From positions 38,986 through 102,985 of the forward strand of contig NZ_AXZL01000063.1 in NCBI RefSeq assembly GCF_000485795.1: a stretch of DNA of 64,000 bases. The letters run 5' to 3'. Positions 9,042 through 18,148 of this stretch are shown piece after piece. The notes beneath the pieces were generated by a model. It searched no databases. It saw only the letters and a list, made by a program, of their open reading frames with translations, and was not told where the DNA came from. Origin of the DNA: Shewanella decolorationis S12 (GTDB lineage Bacteria; Pseudomonadota; Gammaproteobacteria; Enterobacterales; Shewanellaceae). Within the stretch, counting starts at the first letter, position 1, and every line of letters starts with the position of its first letter. Both the position numbers and the translations under genes were made by a program.

Positions 9042-10430
9042 TTATGGTTGCTTATGCTTAGGGCCTTGCTTGTTTTTCATTGGGTCGCCTTGATAGCCCA
9101 AGGCTTGCCAATCGAGGCGAGTGCCTTTGTTATGGCAATCATTACAGTTAAGCGCTTGCTCTTTAGGTGACACCATGTGGTTGATCCGCCACCACATTTC
9201 AGTGGCAGCAAAGTCATATTCACCACTGTATTTAATACCTTTTTCCAACATGGTTGGATTGGCTTCCATACCCAGTTTCGCCGCTAAATTCCAATCAAAC
9301 TCGCTCCAATATCCGCCCTTGCCATAGGTTTTTGGGGTGATAAAGATGTTGAGTTTTTTGTCGTAAATCTGCTTACCAGTATGCACCTTAAAGGGATAAA
9401 TCTTGGCTTTAGCGTCGTTAATGTCGCCCATAGGGTAGGTCAGCTTAGTGACGACTTTCGGGTCCATCTTGTCCCCCGCCATATAAGCGTTAGCCGTGCC
9501 GTTGTACCAAGCGTACTGGGGCTTGACCATTTTCTCCCACACAAAGTCACCCTTTTTCTTTTGATAGGTGTGTTTACCATATTTATCAACGGTTTCAGGT
9601 TTATCATCCCCTGCGGTTGACCAATCCCAGTGCATCTTGGTGGGTTCATTCTTAGCGAAGAAGGGAATATGGCAGGTTTGGCAAGCCACGGTTGCTGTAT
9701 GGGTATTGAGCTTTTTGTTGCTATGCGGTGCACTCTCGTGGCAGTTCTCACAACCTATATGGTCAATACCGCCAGGGGATACGCCCATGGCATTACCCGA
9801 TATTTGATGTTTTTCAGTGGTATGGCAGTTTTGGCATTGGAAGTTATTGCCGTCGCTGTCCATGTGTACATCAGTGGCTTTATCGGGATAGGCCATGGAG
9901 GAGTCTAGATCCCCATGTTTGACCGCATCACCACCGCCACCATAGAAGTGGCAGCTACCGCAGTTATCCCGCACGGGTTCACCCACGTTTTGCGCGATCT
10001 TCGCCAGATCGAGTTTTGCCATGGGTTCACCTGCACCAGCGGGGTCTTTTACATAGGTGCCTGTAGTGTCGTGGCAGACTAAGCAGTCCACTTTGGTTTT
10101 ATCTTTAAAATCAAAGTTGCTGTCTTTCCAACCATAACCAGCGTGGCAGCTAGTGCAGCGAGGCTCGTTGCTGGAAATCGACACACAGAAGTTATTGATA
10201 CTGTTTTTCTTACCGCGTAATACGGTTCTATCGGGGAGCTTTTGTTCTAATTCCCATGTCCAGTGGGAGGTTTTCATCATGTCTGTGGCTTGTTCTTCGT
10301 GGCAGGTTAAGCACTGAGTCGTGACCTCTGAACCTGTGGCGAAGGGGCCTTTGAGAACGTCTTTATGGGGATTGGCAGCCTGCGCTTGCAACGCCATACC
10401 CGCTAAGGCAATAACAATGAGTTTTTTCAT
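9042..10430 (-). CDS. otr: octaheme tetrathionate reductase (Otr)
   Basis: This periplasmic multiheme cytochrome c of 462 residues begins with a cleavable signal (about residues 1-18, ending AQA). It has eight CxxCH haem-binding motifs, at about residues 40, 92, 116, 157, 199, 227, 250 and 429. Length, haem number and spacing match the Shewanella octaheme tetrathionate reductase, whose crystal structure shows a lysine-ligated active-site haem. The purified enzyme reduces tetrathionate and also nitrite and hydroxylamine, so its physiological substrate is less certain than the name. It is the last gene of a three-gene operon with a DUF3373 outer-membrane protein and a monohaem cytochrome, and a terminator follows. 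Regulation by the TtrS/TtrR-like pair is inferred. Confidence 0.93.
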   Translation of the reverse strand: MKKLIVIALAGMALQAQAANPHKDVLKGPFATGSEVTTQCLTCHEEQATDMMKTSHWTWELEQKLPDRTVLRGKKNSINNFCVSISSNEPRCTSCHAGYGWKDSNFDFKDKTKVDCLVCHDTTGTYVKDPAGAGEPMAKLDLAKIAQNVGEPVRDNCGSCHFYGGGGDAVKHGDLDSSMAYPDKATDVHMDSDGNNFQCQNCHTTEKHQISGNAMGVSPGGIDHIGCENCHESAPHSNKKLNTHTATVACQTCHIPFFAKNEPTKMHWDWSTAGDDKPETVDKYGKHTYQKKKGDFVWEKMVKPQYAWYNGTANAYMAGDKMDPKVVTKLTYPMGDINDAKAKIYPFKVHTGKQIYDKKLNIFITPKTYGKGGYWSEFDWNLAAKLGMEANPTMLEKGIKYSGEYDFAATEMWWRINHMVSPKEQALNCNDCHNKGTRLDWQALGYQGDPMKNKQGPKHKQP

Positions 10431-10477
10431 TCTGTACTCCTGCCCTCGGCGATACCGAGGGCTGAATGGCGTCTAGG

Positions 10478-12208
10478 TTAGAAGTTAATGGTCAGCGAGG
10501 CGTTAACATCGAAGGCCTTATCGACTACCGGTAGCATCGAGTAGGCTGAGCCCGCTAGAACCTCATCGATTTTTTGTGGTGCGCCCACAGGTGTGCCGCT
10601 ACCTGTGTATTCGTAGTCGTAGTAGAGTCCAGCCAGTTTGATAAACATTTTTGGATTGATATCAAAGATGTAATAAGCTTCGCCGACGTGGCCACGGGTG
10701 GCTAACTTGCTACCGATTGGGTCATCTTGGGCTTGGGTGAAGGGCGTCCAATATTTAGAACCGTAGTTATATTCCAAGCCAAACTTGCCGTAGGGCGCTG
10801 GGATCTGGATACCTACATAGATGCCATAACCATCTTTGGTATCGGTATCATCGCTGGTTTTCGGCACCATGATGATTTCGGTCCCTGTGCTGTTGAGCTC
10901 TGCTTCAAACACCGCATCGGATAACATGCCGCCGAACATGCCAGCATTGCCATTTGGCTCTGCGCGTGTCCAACCCAGTGATGCAAACCATTTGATATCG
11001 TTAGCTTCTTCCCGCGCAAAGCCAATGCCGCCAAGGTACATATCACCAATGACGCCGCTAGGTTGCACTCGGGTGACAAAGTTAAAGTTGTCAAACTTTT
11101 GCATATCCTGGTACATGGTGGGGGCGAAAATTCCCGCCAGTTGGGTCGGGAAGGCCATAGTGCCTTTAAAGCCGTCGTTCACGTCTTTGGCACCAAACAG
11201 GGTAAATTGCAGGAAGTTAGTACCGTCGTTGATGGCATCGATATTAAAGCCGCCGAGGTGAGTATCCTTGGTGACGATATCACCAAACATTTCGCCATTA
11301 CCCCATTGGGATTCAAAGCCTTGGCCATAACAGAAGCGAACCACTTGCCCCTCAACTCCAGTGATTTCCCCTAGGTTGTAGCCTAAGGTTGCACCGTCGA
11401 AGTTAAAGTTAACTAAATGGCCCGAAGGTGTGCCGCCACGCAGTTCGTTTTCTCGGTAGTGGCTTGGCGGGCCATAGGTGGATGGGCGGCGGCCAATCGA
11501 GAGGTAAAACTCGGAGCCGTTGATTTTTTTCCAGTCGAAATAGGCGCGCTCTACCCGCAGCCAGTCACCGCTGGTGTTACCGCTGCTGGTGCCATCCATA
11601 GTAAATGAGCGCCAAGAGTCGAACACTTGTACGCCTGTGGAGTCGCCCCAGTTTTTGTACATGCTAAGACGACCGGCAAAGCTGACGTTATCCCATACCT
11701 TGGCCTTAAGATTTAACCGCAGGCGAGTGGTGTAAAAGATATCGTTATCAATATCTTGGATATGTTGCTGCGCGAGTACATAGGGCATCACGCCCTGTAA
11801 CATGCCATTTTGAAAGGCGGCCGCAAGGTCTGGGTTGGCTTGCATCATCTGTCCGAGAGGCGAGTTAGGATCGTTTGGCATCCCAAAGGCGCCGGACATG
11901 GCCTTGGCGCCAAAGTCATTAAAGTTAACCTTAATGGCGGGGTTCCAAACGACATCACGGTAATGCAGTGAGTGAGCCTTGGTTCTAAAGTCGCCGGTGA
12001 TTTCAAGGCGATCTAACGAGGTGTGGCGTTCGGTTTTATCGACACGACTATTGAGTTCATCGAGTTGTTCGGTGATATCGGCAAGCTGTTGTTTCAGCTC
12101 TGCCATTTTTTGGGTGTCGGCTGGCGTTTCGTTGGCTGCGGCAAAGGTTTGGCCGGACATAAACAGCGCATTAGCGACCAATATCGAAATGAGTGTACGT
12201 GTACGCAT
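10478..12208 (-). CDS. DUF3373 outer-membrane porin-like protein
   Basis: The 576-residue product from the chosen start has a signal peptide (MRTRTLISI... cut near FAA at about residue 23), a predicted coiled coil of heptads (about 32-58; LKQQLADITEQLDELNSRV), then a long beta-strand-rich region ending in a terminal Phe (NASLTINF), as in outer-membrane barrels. It fits the DUF3373 family found in Shewanella and other metal- and sulfur-respiring bacteria, including the otr locus. The open frame begins 17 codons earlier at 12259, but GGGAG just before the ATG at 12208 and the signal peptide support the later start. It probably admits the anionic substrate or stabilises the reductase at the outer membrane; this is inference. 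Confidence 0.8.
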   Translation of the reverse strand: MRTRTLISILVANALFMSGQTFAAANETPADTQKMAELKQQLADITEQLDELNSRVDKTERHTSLDRLEITGDFRTKAHSLHYRDVVWNPAIKVNFNDFGAKAMSGAFGMPNDPNSPLGQMMQANPDLAAAFQNGMLQGVMPYVLAQQHIQDIDNDIFYTTRLRLNLKAKVWDNVSFAGRLSMYKNWGDSTGVQVFDSWRSFTMDGTSSGNTSGDWLRVERAYFDWKKINGSEFYLSIGRRPSTYGPPSHYRENELRGGTPSGHLVNFNFDGATLGYNLGEITGVEGQVVRFCYGQGFESQWGNGEMFGDIVTKDTHLGGFNIDAINDGTNFLQFTLFGAKDVNDGFKGTMAFPTQLAGIFAPTMYQDMQKFDNFNFVTRVQPSGVIGDMYLGGIGFAREEANDIKWFASLGWTRAEPNGNAGMFGGMLSDAVFEAELNSTGTEIIMVPKTSDDTDTKDGYGIYVGIQIPAPYGKFGLEYNYGSKYWTPFTQAQDDPIGSKLATRGHVGEAYYIFDINPKMFIKLAGLYYDYEYTGSGTPVGAPQKIDEVLAGSAYSMLPVVDKAFDVNASLTINF

Positions 12209-12386
12209 AGGGTTTCTCCCTGAGTGTTCCGCTGGCACTGGCTCAAGGCTCTGTGCCAAATTTACCCAACAGGAGGCCCTGAGGTGTGCTCCCCATTTTT
12301 CTCTTATTGGGCTTGGATTTTATTTCAATGGGTTAACTTGCAGTTGCAGGCCTGCGGTTATCCCTTTGATTTAGGCTCAGCAGCAA

Positions 12387-12716
12387 TTAACCGCAGGTTT
12401 GCGGTTGCTCCGAGTCGGCAGCATGGTCATACAGAAATTGCTGTATATCTTTGAGATCTTGCTCAGTGAGGCCATTGAATACCTCAGGTTTGAGTTTGTG
12501 TTTATCTTTGTCGAAAAAGCGATCCCATTGGCTCATGGTTTTGCTCATTGGGGTTAGCTCGCCACCTTCACCACCTTGGCTATGGCAGGCTTTACATTCT
12601 TTTTTATAGAGGTGCTTTCCTTTTTTAGGATTACCCCCTTCGGCGGCATAGGCTTGAAGGCCTAAGCTACTAATCAGCGCGACGGCGATTGCGATCTTAG
12701 TTGAAGTTTTCATCAT
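12387..12716 (-). CDS. monohaem class I c-type cytochrome
   Basis: The 109-residue product has a signal peptide (residues 1-24, ending AYA), one CKACH haem site at residues 41-45 and a Met (PMSKTM) that can be the distal ligand, so it is a small periplasmic class I cytochrome c. As first gene of the otr operon it is a plausible electron donor to the octaheme reductase, passing electrons from the quinol-oxidising CymA-type system; that routing is inferred. The gap to the DUF3373 gene is about 180 bp and shows a G+C-rich inverted repeat around the stop codon. Confidence 0.85.
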   Translation of the reverse strand: MMKTSTKIAIAVALISSLGLQAYAAEGGNPKKGKHLYKKECKACHSQGGEGGELTPMSKTMSQWDRFFDKDKHKLKPEVFNGLTEQDLKDIQQFLYDHAADSEQPQTCG

Positions 12717-12818
12717 CTCATCCTTTCTTAATTGTCATTCACATGACTTTGTTGGTGGAATGTGGCTATTGCTTCCACCTTGTGAATAAATTTATCAAAG
12801 GTGATGGGATGTTTATTT

Positions 12819-12833
12819 GAGGTATATCACCTC
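12819..12833. promoter_or_regulatory. inverted repeat upstream of the otr operon
   Basis: GAGGT (12819-12823) and ACCTC (12829-12833) form a perfect inverted repeat with a 5-bp centre, about 100 bp upstream of the cytochrome start. It may be an operator. No specific regulator can be assigned from sequence. Confidence 0.3.
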
Positions 12834-12839
12834 CATTAA

Positions 12840-12884
12840 AAAAATCTAATTGATAAAAATTTCATTGATAAAAATCTAATTGAT
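12840..12884. repeat. three tandem 15-bp direct repeats in the otr promoter region
   Basis: Three adjacent 15-mers (12840-12854, 12855-12869, 12870-12884) share the form AAAAATCTAATTGAT, the outer two identical and the middle one with three changes. They lie about 125-170 bp upstream of the first gene of the otr operon. The join of copies two and three reads TTGAT-AAAA-ATCTA, nine of ten matches to the FNR/EtrA consensus TTGATNNNNATCAA. The array may be an EtrA (Fnr) or TtrR-like binding region. Confidence 0.5.
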
Positions 12885-13142
12885 TGGTGGTGGAATGATT
12901 TGGGTGGGAATTTACATTTTCAAAAACAATGATTTGTTTTTATTGCTAAATTAGCCTGTTGTGTCGCAGCTAGGGTTTTAAGTCGGATAGGGCGGAAAAA
13001 TGAGAGTGATCGAGTTAACACTTTGTAAAATTTGCGATCGCTAAAGTAGTCGTTCGGAATGATTTAGCTCCATTTTTGCTGTGTGGAGGGGGAGGTTTTT
13101 GCCGCTAGGCGTTGAGCACACTCGGTCGATTTTTATATTTTC

Positions 13143-13171
13143 AAACGCAGTGGCACTCGCACACTGCGTTT
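13143..13171. terminator. hairpin terminator after the SDR gene
   Basis: A perfect 10-bp stem (13143-13152 with 13162-13171, nine-base loop) lies about 40 bp past the stop of the minus-strand SDR gene. The T-run is short on both sides, so termination efficiency is uncertain. Confidence 0.5.
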
Positions 13172-13209
13172 TACCCATGACTATAGCGAGGTCGCGCCAA
13201 GCACGTCGC

Positions 13210-13941
13210 TTAAGGTTGTTGGCGTGTTGGCGCTAACACTATCTCACGCACACAGACATTTTGCGGTTGTTGCCAAGCAAATAATGCTGCTGCGGCAACG
13301 TTTTCGGGGGCAATCACGCCGCCCATTTGTACTTTCCAATCTTGATAGCCCGCTTTGATAGCATCATCCGTGGTGTGGCTTAAGAGTTCTGTCTCGACCG
13401 CTCCTGGCGCAATGGTGATTAGGCGTACATCGTCCATTGCGACTTCTTCGCGGATGTTTTCGGTTAAGGCATGCACGGCAAATTTTGTCGCGCAATAAGC
13501 CGCATGGTTGGGGAAGGTCTTACGTCCCGCCACTGAGCTGATATTGATAATGGTGCCGGTTTTGCGCGCCTTCATTCCGGCTAACACTGCATGGATACCA
13601 TTGAGTACACCCATCACATTGATATTGAGCATGCGGCTCCATTCGTTGGGATCTTGAGTATCAATTTGCCCAAGCAGCATGACGCCAGCGTTGTTGATAA
13701 GGCAACCGACTGGGCCAAACTGTGCTTCCGCTTGGTTAATGGCGGCCTTGATAGCGTCTGCATCGGTTACATCAACGCTGATGGATAAACTGTTTGGTAA
13801 AGCAAGAGCTTGCATTGCCTCGACTCGGCGCGCTAACAGTAAGAGTGGGTGTCCTGCGGCGCTAAATTGTTTGGCGATGGCGGCTCCTATGCCCGATGAG
13901 GCGCCAGTGATCACAACGAGGGGCTGAGTAGTATTTGTCAT
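13210..13941 (-). CDS. short-chain dehydrogenase/reductase
   Basis: A classical SDR of 243 residues: the cofactor motif TGASSGIGAAIA at about residues 13-24, NNAG in the middle, and the catalytic Ser plus YxxxK (YCATK at about 149-153). It most resembles the YdfG/NADP-dependent serine or 3-hydroxy acid dehydrogenase group, so an NAD(P)H-dependent ketone or alcohol interconversion in the cytoplasm is likely; the substrate is not evident. It is divergent from a LysR regulator gene with a 161-bp shared promoter region, and is probably its target. Confidence 0.85.
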   Translation of the reverse strand: MTNTTQPLVVITGASSGIGAAIAKQFSAAGHPLLLLARRVEAMQALALPNSLSISVDVTDADAIKAAINQAEAQFGPVGCLINNAGVMLLGQIDTQDPNEWSRMLNINVMGVLNGIHAVLAGMKARKTGTIINISSVAGRKTFPNHAAYCATKFAVHALTENIREEVAMDDVRLITIAPGAVETELLSHTTDDAIKAGYQDWKVQMGGVIAPENVAAAALFAWQQPQNVCVREIVLAPTRQQP

Positions 13942-14102
13942 TTGTCATTCCTATCTTTGTAAGCGTTAAATGGGGTTGATTGATGAATTTCTAACTTGGA
14001 CGTTAGTATAAGTGGCGGTTTTTGGACTGAAAAATACTTATTTCCACTGAATATGATAGGCTTTACCTATGACAGCATGCTGAGAAGATAAGGTGACGGC
14101 AA

Positions 14103-14942
14103 ATGGTTGATTTACGCCTATTAAGGTTTTTTATCGCAATTTATGAAGAAAACAATATTACCGCGGCGGCAACACGTTGTTATGTCAGCCAGCCCTCGCT
14201 CTCTGCTGGGCTTAAACAGTTAGAGGAAGAGCTTGGCGGCGCCTTATTCGAGCGCAGTAAAAAGGGCGTAAAAGCTTTGGATAGTGCCCACTATCTTTAT
14301 CCACTGGCAGTTAAGTTGGTGGAGGAGGCCAGTAAATTACCCGCTCTATTTATGGCAAAAGCGAGTCGACAAAAGCTGCGCTTAGCCGTGATGCCCGATC
14401 TGAGTCAGCGTCGTCTTGCAGGGTTATTAACTCAAATCAATCAGGCGATTAGCCATTTAGATTTAGAGCTGGTGGATTATCAAAGCCCTGCGGATTGCAG
14501 GTTAACCTTAGACAGTTTACGCCATGAGGATGAAGTGTTTTTTCCGTTATGGGAGGAGGACTATGTGCTGTGTGTGCCGAGTGAGCATAGGCTTGCGCAG
14601 CTCAGCAGTATTCGCCCCGAAGAGTTAAGCCAGTATGACTTTATTGAGTGCCCACCCTGCGAGGCGCACCAGCAAACCATCGGCTTACTCGCCTGCAGCA
14701 ATTTGTCGCTCAATTTGGTGGCGAAGGCAGAATCTAAGTCTTTGGTTATGTCGCTGGTACTGGCGGGATTTGGGGTGAGTTTTCTCCCCGATGGATTAAT
14801 CGAAGACGAGCCTCGGCTTAAACAGATTAAATTCGATGGGCCTCGGATGTTTCGCCGTATTGGTTTGTGTTATCCATCCCATCAAACCGTTGCGCCTACG
14901 TTGGCAACATTGTTGCGGCATTTGAGCAAAACCACGGCTTAA
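14103..14942 (+). CDS. LysR-family transcriptional regulator
   Basis: This 279-residue protein begins with a clear LysR helix-turn-helix (residues 3-60; NITAAATRCYVSQPSLSAGL) and an effector-binding domain that is slightly short for the family. It faces away from the SDR gene at 13210-13941, the standard layout for LysR control of a divergent target. The stop codon lies inside a terminator palindrome. The inducer is unknown. Confidence 0.85.
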   Translation: MVDLRLLRFFIAIYEENNITAAATRCYVSQPSLSAGLKQLEEELGGALFERSKKGVKALDSAHYLYPLAVKLVEEASKLPALFMAKASRQKLRLAVMPDLSQRRLAGLLTQINQAISHLDLELVDYQSPADCRLTLDSLRHEDEVFFPLWEEDYVLCVPSEHRLAQLSSIRPEELSQYDFIECPPCEAHQQTIGLLACSNLSLNLVAKAESKSLVMSLVLAGFGVSFLPDGLIEDEPRLKQIKFDGPRMFRRIGLCYPSHQTVAPTLATLLRHLSKTTA

Positions 14943-14954
14943 GCCGTGGTTTTA
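14931..14954 (+). terminator. terminator overlapping the LysR stop codon
   Basis: A 20-bp perfect palindrome (14931-14950, ACCACGGCTTAAGCCGTGGT) is followed by T residues. The stop codon TAA sits at its centre, so the hairpin forms as translation ends. Confidence 0.75.
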
Positions 14955-15005
14955 AGTGCAGGGGTTGGCCAAGCGGCTAAACCCCAGTATTCAGCTACTT
15001 AATCC

Positions 15006-16544
15006 TTATTCATTACTCTGTAAGTAAGGTGCTAGCTGAGTTTCAATCCTCTCGATTTCATCTTGGGCATACAACAGCTCGGACTCCGTTAAGCGGGATA
15101 GGGCCTGTTGTTGATACAAGAGTTGATCGCTATTCATCCCGTATTTACCAAAGTTGCGCAGTAATATACTCGACCAAATATATGTTTGTACTGGTTTATC
15201 AATCGACTCATGGCGGTTGATATCAACGAGGGCTTGCATACCATCTTGGCTGCCCAAGTCGGCAGCTTTACGGTACCAAGTCTCTGCGGTTTGCAGCGCT
15301 TCGCGGCTAGGATGCTCACCCTTGCGGTAGATTTCTGCTTGGTTAAGATGGTAATAAGCCTGCTGCTCATTGGGGATTGGGTGTTGATGCAGAAAGTTAT
15401 TACACAGGCTTTGGGCTTCGCGGATCTCTAGGGTGCCCAAGCGCTTACTGAGCTTCTCATATGCGTCTTGATAATCACTGATATGGCTCATGGCCGCCAG
15501 TTGGTAATACATTAAGGCTTTAATCGGTTGGCGCGAGACGCCTAAGCCTTCCTCGTAGATTTTACCTAGGCCGAATAGGGCTTCTTCTTGCCACTGGGAC
15601 GCCAGCGTCTCGAATTCTGTTCTTGCCTGCTGGTAGTCATTATCCGTTTGTGGGTCGAGTAGTTTAAGGTGTGCCAGCGCTAACTTAGCAAAGACATTGT
15701 CAGCGGCGCAGGATTTTTCTAACCAATAGCGAGCCTTACCGTAGTCGACGGCAAAATCTTCACCATAGAGGAAACGTTTACCTAGGTAATACTGGCGAAA
15801 ATCATTTTCTGCAGCATATTCGCTGAGTAAAGCTTCGGCGCGGACGAGGTCCTTAGGGCCGCCTTGGCCTGATGCCAGCATATGGCCTAAGTTATCTTTT
15901 GCAAGTTCATCACCAGCGGCGACGGCTTTCTCAAAGTATTCCCGCGCTTTGCTATAGTCTGGCGTGACACGTTCATCGTGCCAATACAAGGTGCCTAGGT
16001 GGTAATAGGCATCTTGGTTGCCTTGGGCGGCCGCCTTTTCGAACCAATAAATGGCTTGGCTAGCATCGGGATCGAGAAAGGGTTGTCTGAGATACAAATA
16101 GGCTAGCTCATATTGAAACTCGACTTGCCCCGCTTCTGCACTGGCTTTGAGCTGTTCTACCTGTTCGCCTAACTGCTCGGGTGTTTGCGCCTCAGAGGCG
16201 ACCAAGCTAGTCAGGGTGAGCATGGGTAAATATTGCGGATCGATCTCGGCGGCTTTTCGATACCAATCATTAGACGCTTTGATATCGGCCGGAACCTGTG
16301 GGAAACGGCCCGAATACAGTTCGGCCATGGCAATGGCTGCCACGGCGAAACCTTTATCGACGGCCTGCTGAATATAGTCTAGGCCTGAATTGACTTCGCC
16401 TTGATTGATTAATGTCAATCCATGATTGAGTAACGCTGAGGGTTCTCCTGCGGCAAGTGCTTCGGCTTGAATCTTCTTTTTTTGGTACTTTGCGAAAAAA
16501 ACAAAGAGTACGATAAAAGCTATAATGATAAGTATCAACAACAT
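15006..16544 (-). CDS. membrane-anchored Sel1-repeat protein
   Basis: The 512-residue product starts with one transmembrane helix (about residues 1-20, MLLILIIIAFIVLFVFFAKY) followed by a basic patch. The rest is a chain of Sel1-like/TPR helical repeats from about 37 to 480, with recurring units such as AIYWFEKAAAQGNQDAYYHLG and AREYFEKAVAAGDELAKDNLG. Such solenoids are protein-interaction scaffolds. The single helix and following lysines suggest an inner-membrane anchor with the solenoid in the cytoplasm, but orientation is not certain. No catalytic domain is seen. It is followed and preceded by minus-strand genes, with about 117 bp to the MscS gene upstream. Confidence 0.8.
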   Translation of the reverse strand: MLLILIIIAFIVLFVFFAKYQKKKIQAEALAAGEPSALLNHGLTLINQGEVNSGLDYIQQAVDKGFAVAAIAMAELYSGRFPQVPADIKASNDWYRKAAEIDPQYLPMLTLTSLVASEAQTPEQLGEQVEQLKASAEAGQVEFQYELAYLYLRQPFLDPDASQAIYWFEKAAAQGNQDAYYHLGTLYWHDERVTPDYSKAREYFEKAVAAGDELAKDNLGHMLASGQGGPKDLVRAEALLSEYAAENDFRQYYLGKRFLYGEDFAVDYGKARYWLEKSCAADNVFAKLALAHLKLLDPQTDNDYQQARTEFETLASQWQEEALFGLGKIYEEGLGVSRQPIKALMYYQLAAMSHISDYQDAYEKLSKRLGTLEIREAQSLCNNFLHQHPIPNEQQAYYHLNQAEIYRKGEHPSREALQTAETWYRKAADLGSQDGMQALVDINRHESIDKPVQTYIWSSILLRNFGKYGMNSDQLLYQQQALSRLTESELLYAQDEIERIETQLAPYLQSNE

Positions 16545-16624
16545 AGTATTCCGTCACTATCGATATTTGGGCTGCACAGTAAACGCGTATCCCGAAAAAA
16601 TTGCAAGTTAACTGTGTTAGATGG

Positions 16625-16648
16625 GGCGAATGGTATAAGCCATTCGCC
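16625..16648. terminator. hairpin after the MscS gene
   Basis: GGCGAATGG (16625-16633) and CCATTCGCC (16640-16648) form a 9-bp stem with a six-base loop, 13 bp past the mscS-like stop. No T-run follows on the minus strand, so it is a weak terminator or an mRNA-stabilising hairpin. Confidence 0.4.
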
Positions 16649-16661
16649 TCGGCGGATGCGC

Positions 16662-17498
16662 TTACTTTTCTTGCAAATGAATTTCTCGCACTGGGCAAGC
16701 CATTTCAATTCCCGCCTGTTTGAGGGCGTTATAAATTGCTAGGTTAATCTTATATTTATGCTGGAAGTAGTTTTGAGTTGGCACCCAGTAACGCACACCA
16801 ACCTCAATACCGATGGCATTAAAACCATTAATACCAATATTTGGCGTAGTGTCCTGACTGACATTGGAGTTTTGGCTCAGCAGCTCAGTGATTAGGCTTA
16901 TTGCCGCTTCTGGATTGTTGTTATAACTCAGGTTAAATTGGGTTTCGACCAGCTTATTACTGAAGGAGTTATGCAATATCTCGCCGACAATATGCTTGTT
17001 GGGAATGCTAATTTGCTCGCCTTCCTCATTGGTTAAAATCGTCATCCCTAAATTAATCCGTGTGACGACACCGCTTTCACCTTTGATTTCGATGGTATTT
17101 CCGACTACAAAAGGCCGAGTCACAATAATAGTTACCCCAGCGGCATAGTTCGACAGCATGCCCTGTAAGGCTAAACCCGCGCCGAGGGAGGCTGCACCAA
17201 TCGCGGCCACCATAGGGGTGACGCTAATGCCTATCTTGCCTAGGGCGATAATGGCCACCATGACAATGATCAGGATGCGGATCAGATTGCTGACAAAGTT
17301 ACTGAGGGTGATGTCGATTTGGTGCTTTTCGCACTGCTTGGCCACTAAGCGCGAGACTTTGCTAGCGACCCACAGACCCAATAAAAAGACCAGCGCCGCA
17401 CCGATTAACTGGAAACTATAATTAACTAAAAATTCGGTAATAAGTTGGTAAACGCCCTGCAGTTGCTGCAATTCTTGATCAAGTCCTGGTGTTATCAT
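16662..17498 (-). CDS. small-conductance mechanosensitive channel (MscS family)
   Basis: This 278-residue protein has the MscS plan: three membrane helices at about 24-46, 66-88 and 95-127, then a cytoplasmic beta domain and alpha/beta cage. The pore-lining third helix carries the expected Gly/Ala pattern (AAIGAASLGAGLALQGML), and the PFVVGNTIEIKGESGVV stretch follows in the beta domain. It releases small solutes during hypo-osmotic shock. Length is close to E. coli MscS (286). It is a separate transcription unit from its neighbours as far as spacing shows. Confidence 0.88.
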   Translation of the reverse strand: MITPGLDQELQQLQGVYQLITEFLVNYSFQLIGAALVFLLGLWVASKVSRLVAKQCEKHQIDITLSNFVSNLIRILIIVMVAIIALGKIGISVTPMVAAIGAASLGAGLALQGMLSNYAAGVTIIVTRPFVVGNTIEIKGESGVVTRINLGMTILTNEEGEQISIPNKHIVGEILHNSFSNKLVETQFNLSYNNNPEAAISLITELLSQNSNVSQDTTPNIGINGFNAIGIEVGVRYWVPTQNYFQHKYKINLAIYNALKQAGIEMACPVREIHLQEK

Positions 17499-17665
17499 TA
17501 TGATATCCTTGCAATTAATTTTACTTCCCTAGTATAACGCACAATTGTGTTGAAAGGCGTATTTGTCATGCATTGTGAAGCGTATCATGTAATGGGGCGG
17601 ATTAAATGAGCGGGTTGCGAGACTCGGGTATGCTATTGCCCGTATTAAAAATGGAGTAAGTGTTT

Positions 17666-18148
17666 ATGAGAAAGCTGTTGTTGTGCCTGTCCTTCCTTTT
17701 CACTCCCATGATGGCCTTAGCGGCGAGTTATGTTGCTGGTGATGCGATCAATCCTATTACTTTACAGGATCAAAACGAGCAAGTGGTCAGTGTGACCAAC
17801 GAAACCAAAGTGCTACTCTTTAGCCGCAGTATGAAAGGCGGCGATATTATTAAAGAAACGCTTACACCATTGGCGGGAGATAAGTTTCCGTCGCATTTAG
17901 TCTATGTGGCGGATATCAGTGGTATGCCATCATTGATTGCTAAGTTTGTCGCTGTGCCGCAAATGCAGGAATTGCCCTTTGCCATTGGCTTGGACCGGGA
18001 AGGTGAGATCAGCCGCCTGTTACCCGATACTAAAGATATGGCAACAATGATTTTGCTCAATAACTTTAGTATTCAAGATATTGCCTACTTTGATTCGAGT
18101 GAAGCTCTAGGCCAAGCCTTAGCGAAACTAAACGAGTCGCAGCAATAA
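17666..18148 (+). CDS. exported protein with possible thioredoxin-like fold
   Basis: From the ATG at 17666 the product has 160 residues with a signal peptide (MRKLLLCLSFLFTPMMALA). An in-frame GTG two codons earlier is possible, but GGAG at 17653-17656 fits the ATG better. The mature part (INPITLQDQNEQVVSV, then TKVLLFSRSMKGGDI and LPFAIGLDREGEISRL) has the strand order of thioredoxin-like or peroxiredoxin-like folds but lacks a CxxC active site, recalling YtfJ-like periplasmic proteins. Function unknown. It is followed by a hairpin and the long leader of the ornithine decarboxylase gene. Confidence 0.6.
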   Translation: MRKLLLCLSFLFTPMMALAASYVAGDAINPITLQDQNEQVVSVTNETKVLLFSRSMKGGDIIKETLTPLAGDKFPSHLVYVADISGMPSLIAKFVAVPQMQELPFAIGLDREGEISRLLPDTKDMATMILLNNFSIQDIAYFDSSEALGQALAKLNESQQ

